DNA of 64,000 bases from assembly GCA_029210965.1 (NCBI GenBank), contig JARGFZ010000014.1, forward strand, positions 1-64,000, read 5' to 3'. The notes under the pieces were generated by a model, which did no database searches, was not told where the DNA came from, and worked only from the letters and a program-made list of their open reading frames with translations. The stretch is from a bacterium. GTDB lineage: Bacteria > BMS3Abin14. Positions 55,285-64,000 of the stretch are shown here, one piece after another (position 1 is the stretch's first letter; each line of letters opens with the position of its first letter). The translations under genes were made by a program, and so were the position numbers.

Positions 55285-55515
55285 TTCCATGGGCAGGTCT
55301 TCTGGCTTCCGGATCGTCCTACTCGCCGCGCCTTCCCGACTTCTTAAAAGCGCTGGGCCACCCATTCGACGCGTCCTCAATAAGCTCTGGACTTGCTCAG
55401 GGTGACTTTGCCGCGCAAAGTCAGTGGCAGATTGTTGCGGCTTTCGTCCCCGGTTACAGCGGCGGGTCCGCGACGGATTCGCACCGTCTTCCCTTAGCCC
55501 ATGGTGGACCTAGCA
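55285..55515 (-). promoter_or_regulatory. Cobalamin riboswitch upstream of btuB
   Basis: Reading the minus strand, the B12 box GCCAGAAGACCTGCC is at 55305-55291, GGGAAGGC lies upstream, GCCACTG at about 55428, GACGAAA, CCGCTGTAACC (about 55459) and GGTGCGAATCC (about 55485) complete the conserved set. It controls the downstream btuB-tonB-btuF genes. The identification is from conserved boxes by eye. Confidence 0.95.
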
Positions 55516-56203
55516 TATGGCAACCCATCTGGCCTGTCAACAAAAGCCTGGGGCCACCATGAGCTAAGGGAACAGTGCAGAGTGCAAAGTGCAGTGTGTA
55601 GAGGTGGAGCGCGGTATAAAAAAGACAAAGTTTCCAGGACCTAGCCCGCATTATTCATGATGGTGATGAGATGTCAGCTAACTGTGTGGCAAATATGGAT
55701 AAATGGGAATGGCACGATAAACATCATGAATTATGCGGGGTTGCCCGGACATAGTCACGAGAGGAGTTTTTCGTTCCGGCAAGGCGACTGTCCAGTGAGC
55801 GCGGAAGCATACTTTAGTATTCCGCACAAGGGAACGACACAGCAACGCAGCCAGAACGGAAAAGAACCTCGTGAATAGTCCGGGCTAGTACTTTGTACCT
55901 ATGAACCAGGGACCAGGGACTGCCTTAAACCGGAATCCTGCCTAGTCTGCCTGCCACGGCGACTTGTCACGGCGAAGTTCATAGAACGAAGACGGAAGCT
56001 CATTAGAGCGACGACGGGTCATCGCGTTTATTTCACCTTCTCTCTACCCCTTCACCCCTGTTAACTCTTGCTCTTGCCCTTTCGCTCAGTCGCTCCATCG
56101 CCAAATCTAAAGATCCTCCGTGTCTGGTATCTTTTCCGTTCTTCCCTATTCACTGTTCACAGTTCACTATTCACGGCATTTATATACAACATTTATATAA
56201 TAC
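55516..56203. other. Gene-free region with dispersed repeats
   Basis: GTGCAGA/GTGCAAA arrays at 55574-55612; a fold-back element (55744-55884, separate entry); GAACCAGGGACC heptamers at 55903-55920; a segment at 55945-55992 related to the 34-bp left-end repeat; and TTCACTG-type arrays at 56145-56176. The 73-codon frame in this area is probably not a gene. Confidence 0.5.
55744..55884. repeat. 141-bp fold-back element
   Basis: Its two halves are inverted copies: the first 36 bases starting CCCGGACATAGTCACGAG match the complement of the last 36 (ending CTCGTGAATAGTCCGGG). The centre (55801-55825) is a hairpin GCGGA/TCCGC with ATACT/AGTAT. No ORF. It looks like a small non-autonomous element or REP-like palindrome. 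Confidence 0.65.
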
Positions 56204-56232
56204 TTGACTCTGAGACATTGCTCGGCTAGACT
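56204..56232 (+). promoter_or_regulatory. Candidate sigma-70 promoter upstream of metY
   Basis: TTGACT (56204-56209), 17-bp spacer, TAGACT (56227-56232), giving a leader of about 300 bases to metY. The spacer is AT-rich just upstream. The leader was searched for a SAM riboswitch; none recognised. Confidence 0.5.
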
Positions 56233-56447
56233 CCCAATCTAACTTTACCCCTACAGTAGGGAATGGATTCTTTTAAACCATGACAATTCACGCAATTCAC
56301 AGCACTTCCAGAACCGAACGACCTGCAACCTGCGGATATACTTCCAATCCGGCCTGTTGCGCCATGGACATGACCTCATGTGCCATGATCAAGCTCTAAG
56401 GACCGCTACGCGGATCTTAGGGCATCTTCTGAACCGACCCCGTTTAA

Positions 56448-59045
<2,598 letters not shown>

Positions 59046-59049
<4 letters not shown>

Positions 59050-59735
59050 ACCTGCTTCACTCACTGGCGCGCCTGGACGAAACGGATCGCTCGTCCCTTT
59101 CCAGCGGTGTGGACTGGGCGTTGACAACCTTGCGGGACCGGGCCCTGGACGACCAGATATCCTCCATTGTCGCTGATGGGGAAAGGGTCCTCGACCTGGG
59201 GTGCGGAAAGGGTGACCTCCTCGCACGCCTCAAAAAGGAACACCGGATCCACGAAAGCGGTATCGAGATCGAAGGTGCGGCTGTGAGCGAGGCTATCGCC
59301 CGGGGCTTGTCGGTGACTCACGGCGACCTGGAGGACAGCTTGACCTCCATGGGCAAACAATCCTGGGATCTTATTATTTTAAACCAGGTGATCACCGTCA
59401 TACGTGATCCGGTGTCTATCCTGCGCGAGTCTCTACGGGCCGGCGTGAAGGTGGCCGTAACCTTCCCCAACTTTGCCGGTTTAAGAACAAGGTCCCAGCT
59501 GGCCTTGCGAGGACGCCTCCCGGTCACACCCGCCCTTCCCTACCAGTGGTACGACACGCCGAACATCAGGCTGGTCACGGTGAAGGATTTCAGAACCCTC
59601 TGCGCTCAAATGGAGGTGAAGATCCTCAAGGAAGCTTTTGTGGGAAGGACGAAAGACGGTGGGTTCCGGCCCGTCAGCACATGGCCCAACCTGAGGGCGA
59701 CATCGGCATTGTTTTTGTTAAAATCAGATGGATGA
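59046..59735 (+). CDS. metW: MetW
   Basis: 229 residues. MetW-type methyltransferase fold: DLGCGKGDLLARL for SAM, GIEIEGAAVSEAI, and WDLIILNQVITVI. MetW is nearly always encoded after metX and activates its function; it is often required for homoserine acylation. The overlap ATGA with metX supports coupling. Slightly longer than usual at the N-terminus (an extra 30 residues). Confidence 0.9.
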
Positions 59736-60042
59736 AAGCAGTAGCTTGGGTAAAGCACAACTACCATAAGTGCGATGTTTTCTGAACGCAGAGGTCGCCA
59801 AGGACGCAGAGGAAGGCTAAATCCTGGGGGAGTATGTTTCCTGTAGATGCGATAAAAGCTTATTCTGGGTCCTGTGTTCTACGTTCTGCGTTCCGACTTT
59901 CGCCCATGCGCCCATGCTCCCATGCCCCCCCGCGTCGCCGTGTCTTCGCGTCCCCGTGTCCTAAACGCACCACGCACCACGCCCTCCGCACTGCCTATCC
60001 TCTTTTACACTTGGCCAAAGCGTTGCTATTCATAGACCTGTC
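59733..60042. other. Spacer with octamer arrays, no gene
   Basis: After the inverted-repeat arm it holds GTTCTGCG-type units (59868-59893), CCCATGCG/CCCATGCT units (59905-59930) and CGCGTCCC/CGTGTCC units (59932-59962). Nothing coding was seen. Confidence 0.5.
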
Positions 60043-60576
60043 ATGGAAACCATCCTTCTACTCATAACCGCCGTAGCAGCATTCTTCTCGGCTTTCGGGG
60101 CTTTTGAGGCAGCCAGGGGCACCAAACGGGCCGCAGAGCTGTCACTGCTCAAAAGCTTCATGGACGAGTACAAGTCCGAGGAGATGACAAAGCACCTCAG
60201 GACTCTGCGGGATGTATCCGACGGGCTAAATGCCAATACGAATTACGGAGTCTCCATGAAGTCGTTCATGGACCGCTCCTACTCCGATGCCATTGAACTT
60301 ACGCGCCGCCGGGTCAAGTTCTACTACTTCTCCATCCACGACCTGTACGAGACCAAATATCTTAAGAAAAGGATCTATCTTAAAGCCATGAAGAACGCCG
60401 GCCTGACCCTGTTCTTCGATGTTGTGGAACCCCTGGACTACTGGAACTCCAAGCGAACCGGCCTCCCCTTCGAGGAAGCGAAGTACCGCCTTATCGATAA
60501 GTCCACCGGGTACGGGAAGAGGGATTGGAAGTGGTATCGTGAAGAGCAGGAGTCAGGAGAAGTGCCGGGTGCCTAG
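60043..60576 (+). CDS. Small membrane-anchored protein, unknown function
   Basis: 177 residues. One N-terminal membrane helix (ILLLITAVAAFFSAFGAFEAA, about 4-24), then a helical, charged cytoplasmic domain (SLLKSFMDEYKSEEMTKHLRTL and RRRVKFYYFSIHDLYE). The layout resembles DUF4760-type proteins, a group of phage- and plasmid-borne or genome-scattered membrane proteins, but this assignment is weak. It is inside the 59785-61708 inverted repeat. The C-terminal end runs into repeat DNA. Confidence 0.6.
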   Translation: METILLLITAVAAFFSAFGAFEAARGTKRAAELSLLKSFMDEYKSEEMTKHLRTLRDVSDGLNANTNYGVSMKSFMDRSYSDAIELTRRRVKFYYFSIHDLYETKYLKKRIYLKAMKNAGLTLFFDVVEPLDYWNSKRTGLPFEEAKYRLIDKSTGYGKRDWKWYREEQESGEVPGA

Positions 60577-60822
60577 TGCCTGGTGTCCCAGTATCCAGGT
60601 TCCAAGATTCAAGATTCAAGATCCAAAACCCAAAGTGCCAAGAACGTTTTTAACCGCAGGGTGACGCGGGGTAAATCTGTACATATAAAACATTAAAACT
60701 TAAAAAGAGCTTTGGTTTGCTTAAAACTTCTTAACCCTGCGATGCGGCCCTGAGTCGGCCGCGCTGCGGTTAGCCAGCTTTTGACCTTCTTCCACGTTCC
60801 AAATTCCACATTCTACATTCTA
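60577..60822. other. Spacer with AAGATTC heptamers
   Basis: AAGATTC, AAGATTC, AAGATCC units at 60602-60625 and CCACGTTC/CACATTC units at 60790-60825. No gene. Confidence 0.5.
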
Positions 60823-61416
60823 CTAAGCGGCCGGAAATACTCGGCCGATATATTCACCCACCTCCTCCAGCCAACCCTTCCTCTCCTCCTCCGTGCTCGT
60901 CACCACCACCGAGAAGTTGCGGCGGTAAAACTTCTTCACCCCGCACAGGTCGAAGATGCAGGTCTTCCACAAGTTCTCCAGGGGATCACCGAAAACCTCA
61001 AGCTCTCTTTTTTCAGGTGTGTTGGAGGTATTAAACACCACAGCGGCTTTTGCCTTCAAAATCCCCACGGGCACTCCCTCACCGCTGTCTTCCTCCTCAA
61101 ACCGGTAGGCCACCTCGGGGCGGATCACCCTGTCCACCCACCCCTTGAGTATGGCCGGAGGCATGCCCCACCAGTTGGGGTGGATGAGGATGATACCGTC
61201 GGCATCCGCAAGCTGCTCACAGTGCCCACCGACGACAGGGTTAACATCGTCATCGAGGATCTCTTCTGACCGCAGGACTGGGACAAACCCCTCGGCGTAA
61301 AGGTCATGAAAGACCCCTGAGTGACCAAGCTGCTCCAGAGTTCTTACCACCGTCTCGGCGATGGCGTGGTTGAAGCTGCCAGGGGTTGGGTGGGCGAGTA
61401 TTACGAGTATATTCAT
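60823..61416 (-). CDS. NAD(P)H oxidoreductase, NQO1/KefF-like
   Basis: 197 residues with the flavodoxin-2 fold: ILVILAHPTPGSFNHAI (the FMN/FAD-phosphate loop), GIILIHPNWWGMPPAILKGWVDRV (the family signature) and a C-terminal region with many charged residues. Probably reduces quinones with NAD(P)H and a flavin. It is opposite in direction to the membrane protein at 60043 and also inside the inverted repeat. Confidence 0.85.
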   Translation of the reverse strand: MNILVILAHPTPGSFNHAIAETVVRTLEQLGHSGVFHDLYAEGFVPVLRSEEILDDDVNPVVGGHCEQLADADGIILIHPNWWGMPPAILKGWVDRVIRPEVAYRFEEEDSGEGVPVGILKAKAAVVFNTSNTPEKRELEVFGDPLENLWKTCIFDLCGVKKFYRRNFSVVVTSTEEERKGWLEEVGEYIGRVFPAA

Positions 61417-61724
61417 AAGGGCCTCCTGTACTCAGTGTAGAGTGCAAGGTGTACAGTGTAGAGAAAATCGTCTTTCCATAAAAGCGGTTTTTCGCACCAG
61501 AGTTCGCGAAGGAACGCAGAGTAAAGATCAATACATTAGTAAAATCTGATTCAATGGTATTTAAGTGAATTTATACCAATTGCAATGGTTGAATTTCATG
61601 CTAGGTTTCTCTGCAGCTTTGCGAGAGGTCAATTTTATCGCTTAGATAGGAACCGTGCTCTCCCCCAATTCTTTAGCCTTCCTCTGCGTCTTTCGCGACC
61701 TCTGCGTTAAAAATTTTTTTGCCC
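61417..61724. other. Spacer with dispersed element
   Basis: GTGTAGA/GTGCAAG heptamers at 61434-61462; a segment at 61605-61655 resembling positions 88-150; the right arm of the inverted repeat at 61660-61708. No gene. Confidence 0.5.
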
Positions 61725-62501
61725 TTATTCTGGGTCCTGTATTCCAGGTTCTGACTTCTGCCCCGCCGCGTGAAGATCGCGCAGTAACAGCCCTACATCC
61801 GGCCTATCTGTAAAGAACCCTGATATCCTTTTTTCCTTGATCATCCTCCAAAGCTCTCTCCGGTCGTTGACGGTATAGATCCATACCGGGAGGCTCAGGT
61901 TCCGGGTGGTGGACAGAAAGCCAACTTTCAGCAACTTTTGACTCACCACCAACACATCCGCCCCGGCCCGGAGAGCCCTGTGCTCCGGATACAGCTTGGT
62001 GATCAGCTGCCATCGGGGGTGGCTGCTGAGGATGAGTCCCGTCCGGACCTCCGGCTTGATATCTTTTATTTTCCGGATCACGGAATCGTTGACAGAGGTG
62101 ATGATGAACTGGTCAGGAACCAGGATCCCGAGGACAGTCTCAAGGACCTGATCTTCGTAACCTGCCTCCTTTAGCTCGATATCCACTGGGATTTTGTCTG
62201 CGCAAAATCGCAGTACTTCCAGGAGGGTGGGTATGGAATATCCTGCTGTTTGAGCGGCTTCTTTTATCTGGTTTATTGACATGGCCTTGATTTCGCGACC
62301 CGCGAAATCAAGGTCGTGGTGAACCACCAGGACTCCGTCAAAAGTTCGCCGCACATCGAACTCGATCATCTCGGCGCACATGTCCACCGCTGCCTCGAAA
62401 GCCTCCATGGTGTTCTCATGGTGGTAGTGGGACGCGCCGCGGTGAGAGATAATGACGGGGCGAGGTTCACTACCTGATATTATTTCGTCGATGGTTCTCA
62501 T
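61725..62501 (-). CDS. Glycerophosphodiester phosphodiesterase
   Basis: 258 residues: GDPD TIM barrel with VIISHRGASHYHHENTMEAF and IEFDVRRTFDGVLVVHHD, conserved catalytic His pair and metal-binding Glu/Asp. It hydrolyses glycerophosphodiesters to glycerol 3-phosphate and an alcohol. There is no signal peptide, so it is cytoplasmic. The catalytic motif reads HRGASHYHHEN, where the family often has HRGASGYxPEN. Confidence 0.85.
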   Translation of the reverse strand: MRTIDEIISGSEPRPVIISHRGASHYHHENTMEAFEAAVDMCAEMIEFDVRRTFDGVLVVHHDLDFAGREIKAMSINQIKEAAQTAGYSIPTLLEVLRFCADKIPVDIELKEAGYEDQVLETVLGILVPDQFIITSVNDSVIRKIKDIKPEVRTGLILSSHPRWQLITKLYPEHRALRAGADVLVVSQKLLKVGFLSTTRNLSLPVWIYTVNDRRELWRMIKEKRISGFFTDRPDVGLLLRDLHAAGQKSEPGIQDPE

Positions 62502-62526
62502 TTATGTGTCACCTCGCCCCGTATGG

Positions 62527-62706
62527 GACACGGGGACGCAAGGACACGACGACACGGGGGAAATATATTTATTATGTTATCGATAGTGTTCACAATAATG
62601 ACCCGTGGAGTGTAAAGTGTAGCAGGTTTCATTGCCTCACTGTATGTGACACGACACTATGAAAATGGTTTTATACCGTGTCCCCGCGTCTCCCCGTCTC
62701 CGTGTC
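62527..62706. repeat. Inverted pair of GACACGGG / CGTGTCCC octamer arrays
   Basis: Left 62527-62563 (GACACGGG, GACGCAAG, GACACGAC, GACACGGG) faces right 62676-62706 (CGTGTCCC, CGCGTCTC, CCCGTCTC, CGTGTC). Another CTCCGCGT array follows at 62735-62753. Confidence 0.8.
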
Positions 62707-62775
62707 ATATGGCTTTAAAGGGTCCCCTCCCCTTCTCCGCGTCTCCGCGTCTTGAAGCTGAGTCCCGTGGAATAA

Positions 62776-63987
62776 CTATCCAAACTCAGCATCCAGTTTC
62801 CCTACCACTTCCGCCAATCTCACCCTCACCCGCTCACGCTCGGCAGGCTCTTTCCCATCCTTGAGGATTCCCAAAGCAGTTTCATAAAGCTTGACGGCTC
62901 TGCCCAGGTTTTCCTCCCGGTCCTTGACATCCGAGTACCTTGACAGGGCATCACCCATAACGGCCATGACCAACCCCCTCTGGATCAGGCTTTCTTCCCC
63001 TTTGGTCTTATCCAGGGCATCGCGTATGTATCGAAGAGCTTGCCGGAGATGTGCTGGACTTTTTTCAATATCGTACAGCTCCAGGAGGACCCTGCTGGTG
63101 TCCGTAAGAACCACGCAGCGCTCTTTTAGATGCTGCGTCTCATCCATAAGCTCAAGTGCCCCCTTGTAAGCATCTGCGGCGCGGGCAAGGCTTTCCCCTT
63201 TTTGAAAATACCCCGCCAGCTCCACATAGGTATCCCCCATAACATTCAGGATCTTCATCCTTTGTGAACCAGCATTCTCATCGTCAACTGCATCGAGTGC
63301 AGTCAGGGCCTTCTCATAGGCATTTGCCGCCTTCCTCAGGTTGACCTGGGGTTCATTGTGAGAAGCAAGCTGCCTGTAGGCGCTGCCGGTCCGGGCAAGG
63401 AACATGGCTTCGGGTCCCGTCAATTCACCTTTACCGGCTGCGAGCGCAGCTGTTTCACAGGTTCTTGCCGACTGGGTCAGGTTTTCCACAGGGCTTTTTT
63501 CCCGGGCGAGATCCTCGTAGACCACAGCAAGTTCGCCAAGCGTCCTGAGGTAGTGGTTGATATAACGGGCAGGAGTAAAAAGCCGTGCAGATTCCCTGAG
63601 GGACTCGCCTGCTCTGAGAATTCGCTGCGGCTTTTCCTCGCCGGTTGCCAGACGGCTGTGGCATGCACCTATTCTGAAAAGAACATTTCCCCTGGCTTCA
63701 CGATCCTCGGTAGGTGAAAGTTCCTCAAGAAGCTGCTCGAGAGACACCAGGGCACCCTTATAATCACCCTGCTTGATGAGGTTGTCGGGTCCGCTCAGGA
63801 GTAAGTCCTCTTCGGATTCACTCTCCAGATCCGGCTTCGGTCTGGCAATCGGAGCCACCTTGATCACCGGCCTGTCCATGGGCGCTTCTTCCTGGAGGGT
63901 CCGGAGCTTGAAGAAGATCCTGATCAAGTAAATGACCATGACGATTATAAAAAGATAAAGCCATCCGGCTGAAAATACCTGAGGCAT
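62776..63987 (-). CDS. Membrane-anchored TPR protein
   Basis: 403 residues. A single N-terminal membrane helix (LYLFIIVMVIYLIRIFF, about residues 10-26), a short linker, then a long array of tetratricopeptide-like helices through the C-terminus, with repeats such as AYEKALTALDAVDDENAG and AYKGALELMDETQHLKE. It probably scaffolds a protein complex at the membrane. The start at 63987 is 14 bases from the right edge, and no alternative start is visible. Confidence 0.75.
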   Translation of the reverse strand: MPQVFSAGWLYLFIIVMVIYLIRIFFKLRTLQEEAPMDRPVIKVAPIARPKPDLESESEEDLLLSGPDNLIKQGDYKGALVSLEQLLEELSPTEDREARGNVLFRIGACHSRLATGEEKPQRILRAGESLRESARLFTPARYINHYLRTLGELAVVYEDLAREKSPVENLTQSARTCETAALAAGKGELTGPEAMFLARTGSAYRQLASHNEPQVNLRKAANAYEKALTALDAVDDENAGSQRMKILNVMGDTYVELAGYFQKGESLARAADAYKGALELMDETQHLKERCVVLTDTSRVLLELYDIEKSPAHLRQALRYIRDALDKTKGEESLIQRGLVMAVMGDALSRYSDVKDREENLGRAVKLYETALGILKDGKEPAERERVRVRLAEVVGKLDAEFG

Positions 63988-64000
63988 AAGATCGGCTCCC

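Larger units (their letters stand above)
59785..61708. repeat. Long inverted repeat bracketing a two-gene segment
   Basis: The left arm (59785-59832) and right arm (61660-61708) are inverted copies of about 48 bp with a core of CGCAGAGG units (AACGCAGAGGTCGC ... GCAGAGGAAGGCTAAA); two mismatches occur in the first 33 positions. Inside lie the genes at 60043-60576 and 60823-61416. A direct repeat of CTTATTCTGGGTCCTGT also lies at about 59858 and 61721. Confidence 0.8.

Noticed and set aside
55657-55878. 73-codon ORF on the plus strand
   Set aside because: It overlaps the fold-back element and lacks a good ribosome-binding site.

Overview
The window looks like a Gram-negative chromosome of the deltaproteobacterial (Desulfobacterota-like) kind. 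It has LolA, a TonB/BtuB outer-membrane uptake system, Tat-exported periplasmic formate dehydrogenase with selenocysteine machinery, RNase J and FCD-type GntR regulators. This is inferred from gene content; there is no rRNA or other firm taxonomic marker. No tRNA, rRNA, integrase, transposase or CRISPR array was seen.

Layout. 0.6-4.1 kb: a two-gene biotin-dependent carboxylase (PycA/PycB type). 4.4-8.5 kb: a flavodoxin-fold reductase, an aldo/keto reductase broken by an in-frame stop, a DUF2179-type membrane protein and an HD-GYP protein. 8.5-12.2 kb: an ECF sigma factor, a membrane anti-sigma factor with a periplasmic CBM48 domain, a CBM48 lipoprotein and a secreted protein with an Asp-rich tail, all translationally coupled; a second Asp/Gly-tailed secreted protein lies just upstream. 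12.4-16.9 kb: two uncharacterised membrane proteins, a VapBC-like pair whose PIN active site looks degraded, a HEPN-like protein and a 52-residue charged ORF.

17-36 kb is a formate dehydrogenase island: fdhD, ligA (a housekeeping interloper), moeA, selB, selA, fdnI, fdnH, the selenoprotein fdnG (UGA read through as Sec190), fdhE, a second FdnG-like protein with glycine at the selenocysteine position, and two FCD GntR regulators. Molybdenum insertion (MoeA), sulfuration (FdhD), Sec incorporation (SelA/SelB) and assembly (FdhE) therefore sit beside their client. 36.6-48.6 kb is mostly housekeeping: dciA, a TrmN6-like methylase, rimO, lolA, ftsK, uppP, RNase J, ksgA and a LpoA-like lipoprotein. 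48.7-55.5 kb is a vitamin B12 uptake locus (btuC, btuD, btuF, tonB, btuB) led by a cobalamin riboswitch with a terminator. 56.5-59.7 kb is metY-metX-metW. 59.7-64 kb holds a small membrane protein, an NQO-type reductase, a GDPD-type phosphodiesterase and a TPR protein.

The most unusual property is between the genes. Almost every spacer holds arrays of degenerate 7- or 8-bp tandem units, and at about fifteen places two arrays face each other as an inverted pair able to form a stem-loop or cruciform. Unit sequences differ from spacer to spacer, but the unit length and the inverted layout are constant. In three genes (rimO, tonB, btuF) such an array lies in the reading frame, in linker or N-terminal regions. 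Fold-back/MITE-like elements and REP-like palindromes are also dispersed through the window.
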